Shown here: piece by piece, positions 34,683 through 43,510 of the stretch | How the letters are laid out: each line of letters starts with the position of its first letter | Position numbering within the stretch: the first letter of the stretch is position 1 | Origin: Pseudoflavitalea rhizosphaerae | GTDB lineage: Bacteria; Bacteroidota; Bacteroidia; Chitinophagales; Chitinophagaceae | Direction of reading: 5' to 3' | Length of the DNA stretch: 64,000 bases | Assembly: GCF_003991355.1 (NCBI RefSeq) | Contig: NZ_RCSU01000005.1 | Coordinates: 124,001 to 188,000 of the forward strand | Position numbers and translations under genes: made by a program | The notes under the pieces: model-generated | Databases searched by the model: none | The model's input: only the letters and a program-made list of their open reading frames with translations | What the model was told of the DNA's origin: nothing

Positions 34683-36047
34683 ATGAACAAAGAGCGTATT
34701 GGACTGAGAACTGAAGCATCAGCTACTATCAAACTGGCCATTCCCATTATTATCGGGGAACTGGCGCAGATGGCATTACATATTATAGACAGCGCCATGG
34801 TGGGCTCCATCGATTACCACCAGCTTGCCGCTGTAGCCCTCGTGATCAACACTGTTAATATTCCGTTGGTGTTTGGTATCGGTATGACCATCGCCGTATC
34901 GCAGATGGTGAGCATGGCCAATGGCAGGAATGACGACGGGCAGGTTTCGCATTATCTCTTCAATGGATTTGTGCTCTGCTCGGTAATGGGGATCGTTATA
35001 TCGCTGTCGCTTTGTTTCGGTACGGATATTTTGTATCACCTGGGTCAGGACCCTGAAGTGGTGCATCATGCAGTGCCTTTCATGAAGCTCATGAGCCTTT
35101 CCATGATCCCGATGCTCATGTTCATGACTCTGAAACAGTTCACTGACGGTCTTGAATATACGAAAACAGCCATGGTGCTTTCGCTGATTTCGCTTCCCCT
35201 CAATGTGTTCATCAACTGGCTGCTTGTTTATGGTAACTGGGGCGCACCCAGGCTGGAACTGGTGGGAGCAGGGTGGGGCACGCTGATCACCAGGACTCTG
35301 ATGTTTTTCGTGTTGTTGATAGTGATTTTCCGTCATAAGATCTTCCGGCCCTATATTTCCGTTCGCGGTTCACAATGGAAAATTCGCCGCAAAACGATGG
35401 GTGAGTTATTGCATATCGGTACGGCCAGCAGTTTACAACTGGGCATGGAAGCCGGCGCCTTTGCCGTATCTGGCATCATCATCGGTACACTTGGCGCTGT
35501 GGCGCAGGCTGCGCACCAGATTGCACTCAGCCTTGCTGCATTCACTTTCATGGTGAGCATGGGACTGGCGCAGGCAGGATCGATCCGCGTGAGCAATTCA
35601 TTTGGGAGAAAGGACTGGGGCCTGATCAACCTCATTGGTAAAAGCACCATGATCACGGCCCTGATCTATGGCGTTCTCTGCGCCATCATCTTTGCATCTT
35701 TTCGCTTTTTATTACCTCAATTGTTCAACGATAATACCGAAGTGATTGCGCTGGCCGCCACCTTGCTGCTCTTTGCTGCCGTGTTCCAGATCAGCGATGC
35801 CACGCAGGCTATCAGCGCAGGATTGCTTCGTGGTATCAAAGACGTTAAAGCGCCTACATTTCTGATTGCCGTGGCATACTGGGTAATTGGTATCCCTGTG
35901 GGCTGGTACTTCGCTTTCCAACTGGATCTGGGCGCATCGGGTATGTGGCTGGGGCTGATCACCGGTCTCACTTTCGCTGCAGGTTTCCTGGCATTCAGGT
36001 TTTTGAAAATGGTGAAAAAGGAAAATGTTGAAGTGGTGAGGGCGTAA
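34683..36047 (+). CDS. MATE family multidrug efflux transporter
   Basis: The 454-residue protein has twelve membrane segments in two MatE repeats. Typical elements are the early IPIIIGELAQMALHIIDSAMVG and the second-repeat AQAAHQIALSLA. MATE pumps export cationic compounds against sodium or protons. It is divergent from the TetR gene and could be part of the same drug-response region, but the shared operator palindrome lies nearer to tetR than to this start. Confidence 0.92.
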   Translation: MNKERIGLRTEASATIKLAIPIIIGELAQMALHIIDSAMVGSIDYHQLAAVALVINTVNIPLVFGIGMTIAVSQMVSMANGRNDDGQVSHYLFNGFVLCSVMGIVISLSLCFGTDILYHLGQDPEVVHHAVPFMKLMSLSMIPMLMFMTLKQFTDGLEYTKTAMVLSLISLPLNVFINWLLVYGNWGAPRLELVGAGWGTLITRTLMFFVLLIVIFRHKIFRPYISVRGSQWKIRRKTMGELLHIGTASSLQLGMEAGAFAVSGIIIGTLGAVAQAAHQIALSLAAFTFMVSMGLAQAGSIRVSNSFGRKDWGLINLIGKSTMITALIYGVLCAIIFASFRFLLPQLFNDNTEVIALAATLLLFAAVFQISDATQAISAGLLRGIKDVKAPTFLIAVAYWVIGIPVGWYFAFQLDLGASGMWLGLITGLTFAAGFLAFRFLKMVKKENVEVVRA

Positions 36048-36056
36048 ATCCCCGGA

Positions 36057-36864
36057 TCAAAACAATCCCTCTGTGAAGTTCAGGTAATACCCGATTTGCT
36101 TCATCCGTTCTCTCAGGAACCTGGGACCGAAATATACATTGGTATGGTCTTCAAAATTCTCATACTGGTATTTCAGGTAAAAGAGAATAAAGAGAAAACC
36201 CAACGCGGACAGCGCTTTCAGCTCTTCCGGTTGCAGCATCCGTATTTTCGAGTATGCATCAACGAAGAGTTGAAGCCGCCTTTGTGCATCCGGTTTATCC
36301 GGGGTAAGGAGCGAAAGATAGATGGCATAGGAGGCGATATCGTTCATCAACCATCCCTTGCCTGCAAAATCAAAATCAAATAAAGTGATTGCGCCCTGCT
36401 GATCATGGTGCCAGTTCTTGGGCATGAAATCATAATGGCAATAACCTGTAGCGAATGCAGAGCTGTTCAGTTTATTGAGCGTTTCCAGTTGCTTTGCAGC
36501 AATGGATTCCAACTGATAGTATTGCTCTGTAAGATTGAAATATTCGCAGGCCGGCCGGATGGCGCGCAAAGGTTCATGGAGCAATGAATCTATCGTATAC
36601 TCCTTCCTGTTATAAGGTAATTCCAGGTTTTCTGTTTTTTGATGTAGCCGGGCCAGGTATTGGGCGGATTGTATGGTCTGTTCATCATTCTGTTCTATGA
36701 TGGGAGCGCCTGTAGCAAATTGATACAGGATGCCGTGGCGGATGCCTTCAATACCCTCGCAGTTTATAACGGCACTGTACAGGTGAAAAGCCATATTTCT
36801 GTTCGATGAAGGCACCGAGGGCGGCTGCGGACAGGGTAGAATAGCTGCTAGGGAAGATGCTCAT
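36057..36864 (-). pseudogene. Decayed phosphotransferase (APH / homoserine kinase-like family)
   Basis: The C-terminal lobe is open from 36815 to 36057 and carries the catalytic loop (CHYDFMPKNWHHD) and the following DFDFAG metal site of the aminoglycoside-phosphotransferase family. The N-terminus is in another frame: an ATG at 36864 opens SSYSTLSAAALGAFIEQKYG and stops at 36748 right after YKLRGY. In intact relatives about 60-70 residues lie between these parts and carry the ATP-binding strands and the conserved Lys. Here the two parts abut out of frame, so an internal deletion has removed most of the nucleotide-binding lobe. The C-terminal frame alone should not make an active kinase. Confidence 0.7.
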
Positions 36865-37218
36865 GATTTTTGATTGATGGCGGGAAAAAGGGCTGCAAAA
36901 TAATGGAAAATTTCCGGCGGGATTGCCCCGGCAAATACTGAATGAATCAATCAACCCGTTTTGCATCGAATTTCCGATGAGAAATCAGAAAAAGAATTTT
37001 GATCGATGTTTCGCAGTTGGTTTTAGAAGTAGTTGATTAAGAGGTTATTAGACAAAATTATCTGCAGCTGGACCCATCGAAAAAAATAAATATGATGTTT
37101 CAACAACAAAAACTGTTTGGCGTTTGTTTTGTTGTAAGTCATTCTAGAAACCGGTCAATTTCACCCTCTGACGGAGGCCGGTTGTATTTTTTCAACCAAT
37201 CAAATTAAAAAGGAAAAC
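36865..37218. other. Gene-free 350-bp stretch before the YceI gene
   Basis: No coding frame is credible. The left part is AT-rich and may hold promoters for both directions. The right part holds a hairpin with a T-run (37150-37193). Confidence 0.5.
37150..37193 (+). terminator. Hairpin with T-run in the YceI leader (possible attenuator)
   Basis: AACCGG (37150-37155) pairs with CCGGTT (37179-37184), with an inner CCTC/GAGG pairing, followed by GTATTTTTTC. There is no + strand gene nearby upstream for it to terminate, so it could act in the leader of the YceI transcript. Confidence 0.5.
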
Positions 37219-37848
37219 ATGAAAAAACTTCTCTTTGTGCTGTTAGGCGGATCTGTATTCCTGACAAGCTGCGTTGACAATCCTGAAGGAAAAAAGGCTG
37301 AAACCACAGACAGTGTTTCAACCACTCAACCCGTAGCTGGTGAAGGTCTGGCTGTTGACCCTGCAGCGAGCAGCATCGCCTGGTTGGGCAACAAAGTAAC
37401 GGGCAAGCACAATGGTACCATCAAGATCTCAAGCGGTACCCTGAATGTACAGGACGGAAAACTGACCGGTGGTAAATTCACTATCGACATGAATTCCATT
37501 TCGAATGCAGACATCACCGATACTACTTACAAAGCAAAACTGGAAGGTCACCTGAAGGCGGCCGACTTTTTTGATGTAGCCAAGTATCCCGAAGCTAATT
37601 TCGAGATCACTTCTGTTGCAGACTCCGGTTCCAACAAGCTGAAGATCTCTGGCAACCTTACACTGAAAGGTATCAGCAAGAACATCACTTTCGATGCCGA
37701 TGTTGTTGAAAGCACTCCGGCTTCTTTCAAAGCGAAAGCTGATTTCAATATCAACCGTCACGACTGGGGCATTACCTATCCTGGTCAGAAAGACGATGCT
37801 ATCAGCGAAGAGATCAACCTGAAAGTTGACCTGCAGGCAAAAGCATAA
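37219..37848 (+). CDS. YceI family lipoprotein
   Basis: The 209-residue protein has a lipoprotein signal (lipobox LTSC), a short linker, then a YceI domain (about 45-209) with the typical GGKFTIDMNSI, HLKAADFFDVAKYPEANF and FNINRHDWGI stretches. YceI proteins form a lipocalin-like barrel that binds isoprenoid-type lipids such as polyprenyl quinones in the periplasm. It is monocistronic: a strong terminator follows within 40 bp. Confidence 0.92.
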   Translation: MKKLLFVLLGGSVFLTSCVDNPEGKKAETTDSVSTTQPVAGEGLAVDPAASSIAWLGNKVTGKHNGTIKISSGTLNVQDGKLTGGKFTIDMNSISNADITDTTYKAKLEGHLKAADFFDVAKYPEANFEITSVADSGSNKLKISGNLTLKGISKNITFDADVVESTPASFKAKADFNINRHDWGITYPGQKDDAISEEINLKVDLQAKA

Positions 37849-37882
37849 GCACCAAAGATTACATGAGAATTTCTATACTGGG

Positions 37883-37911
37883 GCGCTGACCGGATGGTCG
37901 GCGCTTTTTTT
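37883..37911 (+). terminator. Rho-independent terminator of the YceI gene
   Basis: A 9-bp stem (37883-37891 with 37896-37904, one T-G pair) closes a GGAT loop and is followed by seven T. Confidence 0.9.
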
Positions 37912-37962
37912 GTGCACCACTCAAAAAAAATTTGGCATCTTCCCAAATCTCCTTAATTTAGT

Positions 37963-37974
37963 ATGTACGAACAT
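37963..37974 (+). promoter_or_regulatory. Putative GntR operator before the GntR gene
   Basis: ATGTACGAACAT is an inverted repeat (ATGT/ACAT with GT-N4-AC core, as in many GntR/HutC operators). It lies 14 bp before the regulator's start codon. The identical 12 bases recur before the SusC gene at 38782. Confidence 0.65.
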
Positions 37975-37988
37975 ATAAACAAGCTCAC

Positions 37989-38729
37989 ATGGATAAGGAC
38001 AAGTTGGAAATTGATCATCAGAGCGCGCTTCCGTTACATGCCCAGGTAGAGGATCTGCTACGCAGGTTGATCGCCAAGCCCGAGTATCAGAATGGTAAAC
38101 TATTGCCCAATGAGATCAATATGGCCAAGAAGCTGGGCGTGAGCCGCAGTACAGTAAGACAGGCCACCAACAAACTTGTTTATGAACGTTTACTGGTGAG
38201 AAAGAAAGGCGTAGGCACTTCAGTGGCCCGCAACAATATTTCCACCAAGCTCGACAAATGGAGCAGCTTCACCCACGAAATGGACGAGAAGGGGATGACC
38301 TTCCGCAACTACAGCATCAAGGTGTCCAATGTGGTGCCGGACAAAGAGATCCAGCAACTGTTCAAACTCGCTCCAGGCGCTACTGTGCTGAAGATGGAGC
38401 GCGTAAAGGGCCTGGACGGCGAACCCATCGTTCACTTCATTTCCTATTTCCATCCCCGTACCGGTCTTACCACCGATGACGATTTCAACAAACCATTATA
38501 CGAGATGCTGGAGAACGATCATCATATTGTGGCCTCCGTATCCAAAGAAGGGATCAGCGCTATCCTTGCCGATAAGCGGATCAGCAAACTGCTGGCCGTT
38601 GAACCCGGCGCGCCCATTCTCTTCCGCAAACGCGTGGTCTGTGATGCAGGCGATCGTCCCATCGAATATAACCTCGGTCATTACAGGGCCGACAGGTTCA
38701 CGTATACAATCGACATAGAACGTCACTAA
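37989..38729 (+). CDS. GntR/HutC family transcriptional regulator of the mannose-glycan locus
   Basis: The 246-residue protein has an N-terminal GntR winged helix-turn-helix (about 15-80; LPNEINMAKKLGVSRSTVRQATNKL) and a C-terminal UTRA ligand-binding domain (about 95-240; VKGLDGEPIVHFISYFHPR). UTRA domains usually bind sugar phosphates or related small effectors. A shared palindrome before this gene and before susC suggests it controls both. The effector could be a mannose-derived metabolite (inference). Confidence 0.88.
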   Translation: MDKDKLEIDHQSALPLHAQVEDLLRRLIAKPEYQNGKLLPNEINMAKKLGVSRSTVRQATNKLVYERLLVRKKGVGTSVARNNISTKLDKWSSFTHEMDEKGMTFRNYSIKVSNVVPDKEIQQLFKLAPGATVLKMERVKGLDGEPIVHFISYFHPRTGLTTDDDFNKPLYEMLENDHHIVASVSKEGISAILADKRISKLLAVEPGAPILFRKRVVCDAGDRPIEYNLGHYRADRFTYTIDIERH

Positions 38730-38781
38730 CCAGGGCCTCTGAACCTTATCCACAGAACCTTAAAAAAATTTATGCTATAAT

Positions 38782-38793
38782 ATGTACGAACAT
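38782..38793 (+). promoter_or_regulatory. Putative GntR operator before susC
   Basis: ATGTACGAACAT is identical to the element at 37963-37974. It is 38 bp before the susC start codon and about 50 bp after the regulator's stop codon, so the operon probably has its own regulated promoter here. Confidence 0.65.
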
Positions 38794-38831
38794 TCGGACA
38801 TTTGATCCCCACACTCTTCAATGCTTATTTA

Positions 38832-41800
38832 ATGAGAAAGTATTCATCTAACGACAAGCTTGCTGCCCTGTTCACCGCTTTTTTCCTGTGGTGCATCATC
38901 CCGGCCATCGCCCAGGATTCACCCGGAAAGGTAACAGGAAAAATCACCAGCGCCTCCGGCAGTCCAATCGAGGGGGCTACAGTTACTGTGAAAGGCCTCA
39001 TGCAGAGCGTGGCCTCCAACAAAACCGGTCAGTTCTCCATTGCAGTGCCTGCCGGAAAAGACACACTGGTTGTCTCGCACATCGGTTTCATAACGCAGGA
39101 AATTCCGCTGCGTAACAGGAACTCCCTCAACATTATTTTAGTAGATGTAAATGCAGAGCTGGACCAGGTGGTGGTGATCGCATACGGAACTGCCCGTAAA
39201 AGCGATCTCACCGGTTCCGTAGTGTCCGTGAAAGCGGATGAGCTCAAAGCCATCCCGGCCACATCCTTCGATCAGGCCCTCCAGGGCCGCGCCGCAGGTG
39301 TGCAGGTAACCACACTTTCGGGTAAGCCCGGGGGCGAGCCTTCCATCCGTATCCGGGGTACCAGCTCCATCAATGCCGCCAATGAACCGCTCTACGTGGT
39401 AGATGGCATGCTGGTGAACAGCGATGGTGGCGATGTGAACGGCGGCGTTACCCGCGGCCCCAGGCTCGGCCCCTTATCCAGCATCAATCCGGGAGACATT
39501 GAGTCGATCGAGATCCTCAAAGACGCTTCGGCCACCGCCATGTACGGGGCACGCGGCGCTAACGGCGTGGTGCTTATCACTACCAGGCGTGGCCGCAGCG
39601 GACACGGACAAGTGAATATTGAAGCCTACCACGGCTACCAGAAGATCGCTAATCAACTGGACCTCCTCAACGCGGAACAATTCGCCAATTTCTACAACGA
39701 AGCCAGGATGAATGCCAACCAGATGCCGGTGTACGTGAATCCCAGGAACCTCGGCAAGGGCACAAACTGGCAGGACGAGCTTTTTCGCACTGCGCCCATC
39801 AGCAATCTCCAGGCTTCTGTAAGCGGCGGTGATGAAAAAACAAAATACAACATCTCGGGATCACTGTTCTCACAGGATGGCATCATCCTCAATTCCGATT
39901 TCAAACGTTATTCTTTCCGCGCCAACCTGGACCGTCAGATCAATGATAAACTCACAGTGGGTGCCAATCTCGCATACTCACGCGTGAACAGCAAAGGCGT
40001 ACTCACCAACGACCAGCAGATCGTTCCGGGAGTAGTGCTCAGCGCTATCCAGTTCAACCCGGTTTTCCCGGTGTATGATCCCAATGGTCCCGGTGGCTAC
40101 ACTTATGAGAACAGGAGGGAAGGATTTTACTTAGGCAAAACTTTGGGCAACCCGATAGCAGAAGCCAAAGAATATATTTCTAACACGGCTATGTCGCGCT
40201 TTCTCGGTAATGCCTACCTGAAATACGCGATCACCAAACAACTGGAATTCCGCAGCAGCTTCGGCGTTGACGCCTTCTCCATTGAAGAAGGCAGCTTCGG
40301 TCCCAATTTCCTGAAGCGCACACAGGCCAGTGAAGGCGAAGCATCACTTGGCAAATCAGATGGAATGACCTGGTTGAATGAGAATACGCTCACCTATAAC
40401 AATACTTTTGCCGGCAAACACCGTGTGAACGCATTGCTGGGTTATACCATGCAGCGATTCAATATGGACAGGCTGAATGTGATCGCATTCGGATTTCCCA
40501 GCAACCATACAGGCTATCACAATATTTACGCCGGACAAAAACCGCAGAAGCCCGTCAATATTGAAAGCAGTTGGAGTATGATCTCTTACCTCGGCCGCCT
40601 GAACTATACTTTCAACAGCAAATATCTTTTCACGCTTACCGGCCGTATTGATGGCAGCTCCAAATTCGGTATCAACAACAAGTATGCTTTCTTCCCATCT
40701 GGCGCCTTTGCATGGCGCGTTTCGGAAGAGGACTTCATGAAAGATGTGGACCAGATCAGCAATCTGAAGCTGCGCACCAGCTACGGCGTGATCGGTAACC
40801 AATCGATACCACCTTATCAATCACTGGCAGTAGTGGATGCTTTCGGTGAAGGGGTATTCAACAGCAGCCAGGGCAGCGAAGTTTATACCGGCCTGGAGCC
40901 GAAAACTTATGTGAACCCTGATTTGAAATGGGAAACCACCCGTCAGTTCGATATCGGTTTCGATCTCGGTCTCTTCAACAACCGGGTTGCGCTCACAGCA
41001 GATTTCTATCATAAGAAAACGAATGACCTGCTGCTGAATGCACCCATTCCAACAACCTCCGGATTTGGTTTCGCCGTGATGAATATCGGTAATATCGAGA
41101 ACCATGGTTTCGATTTCGATATCCGCACCGAAAATATAAAAGGGGAATTCAACTGGAACAGCGCCATCAATATTTCCATCAACCGCAACAAGATCACCAA
41201 CCTCAATTCAGAGAACGATATTCCGCTGATGGGTGGACTGATCCTCCGCCAGGGCCTCTCTGTTGGCGCTTTCTACGGATATGTGTTCGATGGCATCTTC
41301 CAGACCGATGCTGAAGCAGCTTCCAGCCCGGTATTGGTAGGACAGGAACCTACAGGACCTAACGCCGCCTCACATGCGAAAGCAGGCGACCGTAAATACA
41401 AAGACATCAACGGCGATAAGAAGATCGATGTGAACGACCGTGTAATCCTCGGTTATGCCACACCGAAATTCACCTGGGGCTTCTCCAATAACCTGAACTT
41501 CCGAAACTGGAGCCTCGACATCTTTTTCCAGGGTTCCCAGGGAAACAAAATGGCGAACCTGAACAACCTGGACCTGCTCAACTTCAACGGCCAGACCAAC
41601 CTGCTGGCAGAAGCAGCCCTGAACAGGTGGACGCCCACTAATCCCAGTAACAAATACCCACGCGCACTGGCGGCTGGTAGTCTCGACAATGGTCTCATCT
41701 CTACAAACATCGTGGAAGATGCTTCCTATCTCCGCCTCAAGAATATTCAACTGGGTTACGAATTCAGCACCAGGTTGCTGAAAAAGATGCACCTGAAGAG

Positions 41801-41966
41801 ACTGCGTTTGTATGCAAGCGCCACCAACCTCTTCACCATCACCGATTATTCAGGTTTTGATCCCGAAGCCAATGCTTTCGGTCAGTCAACCACGCTGATG
41901 GGACTGGATCTGGGCGGTTATCCCCAGGCAAAGACCTTCATCTTCGGCATCAACCTCGGGCTTTAA
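38832..41966 (+). CDS. SusC/RagA family TonB-linked outer membrane transporter
   Basis: The start is taken at the ATG at 38832; the frame is open to a TTG at 38802 but only this ATG gives a clean signal peptide ending in AIAQ. The roughly 1044-residue protein has a carboxypeptidase-D regulatory-like domain (VTGKITSASGSPIEGATVTVKG), the plug domain (PATSFDQALQGRAAGV) and a long beta-barrel ending in aromatic-rich strands. No STN domain is present, unlike the first SusC, which fits control by GntR instead of FecR. It imports oligosaccharides with the SusD next to it. Confidence 0.93.
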   Translation: MRKYSSNDKLAALFTAFFLWCIIPAIAQDSPGKVTGKITSASGSPIEGATVTVKGLMQSVASNKTGQFSIAVPAGKDTLVVSHIGFITQEIPLRNRNSLNIILVDVNAELDQVVVIAYGTARKSDLTGSVVSVKADELKAIPATSFDQALQGRAAGVQVTTLSGKPGGEPSIRIRGTSSINAANEPLYVVDGMLVNSDGGDVNGGVTRGPRLGPLSSINPGDIESIEILKDASATAMYGARGANGVVLITTRRGRSGHGQVNIEAYHGYQKIANQLDLLNAEQFANFYNEARMNANQMPVYVNPRNLGKGTNWQDELFRTAPISNLQASVSGGDEKTKYNISGSLFSQDGIILNSDFKRYSFRANLDRQINDKLTVGANLAYSRVNSKGVLTNDQQIVPGVVLSAIQFNPVFPVYDPNGPGGYTYENRREGFYLGKTLGNPIAEAKEYISNTAMSRFLGNAYLKYAITKQLEFRSSFGVDAFSIEEGSFGPNFLKRTQASEGEASLGKSDGMTWLNENTLTYNNTFAGKHRVNALLGYTMQRFNMDRLNVIAFGFPSNHTGYHNIYAGQKPQKPVNIESSWSMISYLGRLNYTFNSKYLFTLTGRIDGSSKFGINNKYAFFPSGAFAWRVSEEDFMKDVDQISNLKLRTSYGVIGNQSIPPYQSLAVVDAFGEGVFNSSQGSEVYTGLEPKTYVNPDLKWETTRQFDIGFDLGLFNNRVALTADFYHKKTNDLLLNAPIPTTSGFGFAVMNIGNIENHGFDFDIRTENIKGEFNWNSAINISINRNKITNLNSENDIPLMGGLILRQGLSVGAFYGYVFDGIFQTDAEAASSPVLVGQEPTGPNAASHAKAGDRKYKDINGDKKIDVNDRVILGYATPKFTWGFSNNLNFRNWSLDIFFQGSQGNKMANLNNLDLLNFNGQTNLLAEAALNRWTPTNPSNKYPRALAAGSLDNGLISTNIVEDASYLRLKNIQLGYEFSTRLLKKMHLKRLRLYASATNLFTITDYSGFDPEANAFGQSTTLMGLDLGGYPQAKTFIFGINLGL

Positions 41967-41986
41967 AAAAGTAAACTGCTGAAAAA

Positions 41987-43465
41987 ATGAAAACAAGAAA
42001 AACATCATTCGCCATAATGCTCGGTATCGGTTTACTGAGCCTGGGTTCCTGCTCCAAGTTCCTGGAAGAGGACCCTAAACACCTGGTCAACATCAACAAT
42101 TTCTATAAAACAGAACAGGATGCCATCGCTGCGGTTAATTCCATCTATGCCTACCTCAACTCCATCAACACAGGGTCCACGGCAGGCGTGTACCACAGCA
42201 CATTCTGGGTAACTGCAGGACTGGCCTCCGATGAGCTCATCAATAACCAGGTAGGCGCTCCGCAATTCGATCAACTGGGCACTTTCACTTATACATCGCA
42301 GAATGCAGCATTGCAGGAGATCTGGGCGATGCATTACAAGACCATCACCCTGGCCAATATTGCTATCGAGCGCATACCCCTCATCGATATGAATGTGAAC
42401 CTGCGCAACAGGCTGGTGGGTGAAGCTAAATTCCTCCGCGGTCTCATGTATTTCAACATGGTGCGCATGTTCGGAAAGATCCCGCTCGTATTGAAAGAAG
42501 TGGAGCCGCTGAGACCGCCCGTTGCGGAAGTGGCAGATATCTACACACAGATCCATGCCGATCTGAGATCAGCACAGACCGATCTGCCGCTCAGTTTCGA
42601 TCCCGGTCAGGGAAGGGGACGCGCTACTAAAGGCGCCGCCTATGCGCTGGACGCCAAAGTTTATCTCACCGAGAAGAACTGGACCAAAGCAGCGGAGCAA
42701 GCCAAAGTGGTGATCGATTCCAAACAATATGATCTCTGGGAAGATTTTGCAGATGCCTTCAAACTCTCCAGTCGCGGAGGCAAGGAAGCAGTTTTCTCCG
42801 TTGGTTTTGGAGATGCCGGTGGCGCTATCATCTTCTGGGAAGTAGGACAATTCCTCGTTCGCCTTCTGCCTCCCCAACTCGGAGATGCAGGTGTGGTGAA
42901 TGCCCAGGGATGGCAGTATCCTACACAGCAGTTGTACGACAGCTATGATGCGGAGGACCGGAGAAGGGAAGTGACCTTCATCACCAGCGTTACTAAAACT
43001 GATGGTTCTACTATTACTATCCGGCCGTATATCCAGAAGTACTGGGACAGGGTAGCCGAACCAAAAGGCAATGAGAGTTCACAGGATTTTCCCGTGATCC
43101 GATACTCCGACGTACTGTTGATGTACGCTGAAGCGATGAATGAAGACAATCATCCCGATGAAGCACATGAGTATATCAATATGGTGCGTAAGCGCGCCCG
43201 ATTCGACGGCACTACCTACCGGAATACCGTACCCGATTATGATGGGCTCAGCAAAGACGCCTTCCGCGCAGCCGTGTTGAAAGAAAGAAGACTGGAACTG
43301 ACAGCCGAAGGCCATCGCTGGTTCGATCTCGCGCGCACCAATACCCTGGAAACCCTGGTGCCGCAAGCCAAGCCCGGTGTGGTACCAGCAGCAAGAAATT
43401 ATCTTTTCCCTATACCGCAGACAGAACGTGAACTCAATACCAATCTGCCCAACAACGGATATTAG
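41987..43465 (+). CDS. RagB/SusD family nutrient uptake outer membrane lipoprotein
   Basis: The 492-residue protein has a lipoprotein signal (lipobox LGSC), a mature start SKFLEEDPKHLVNINNFYK typical for SusD, and C-terminal motifs KERRLELTAEGHRWFDLAR and FPIPQTE. It is the surface glycan-binding partner of the SusC encoded 20 bp upstream. Confidence 0.93.
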   Translation: MKTRKTSFAIMLGIGLLSLGSCSKFLEEDPKHLVNINNFYKTEQDAIAAVNSIYAYLNSINTGSTAGVYHSTFWVTAGLASDELINNQVGAPQFDQLGTFTYTSQNAALQEIWAMHYKTITLANIAIERIPLIDMNVNLRNRLVGEAKFLRGLMYFNMVRMFGKIPLVLKEVEPLRPPVAEVADIYTQIHADLRSAQTDLPLSFDPGQGRGRATKGAAYALDAKVYLTEKNWTKAAEQAKVVIDSKQYDLWEDFADAFKLSSRGGKEAVFSVGFGDAGGAIIFWEVGQFLVRLLPPQLGDAGVVNAQGWQYPTQQLYDSYDAEDRRREVTFITSVTKTDGSTITIRPYIQKYWDRVAEPKGNESSQDFPVIRYSDVLLMYAEAMNEDNHPDEAHEYINMVRKRARFDGTTYRNTVPDYDGLSKDAFRAAVLKERRLELTAEGHRWFDLARTNTLETLVPQAKPGVVPAARNYLFPIPQTERELNTNLPNNGY

Positions 43466-43510
43466 CGTAAAGACGATTCAAGATATTGTTTCACTTTTAA
43501 AGACCGAGCA

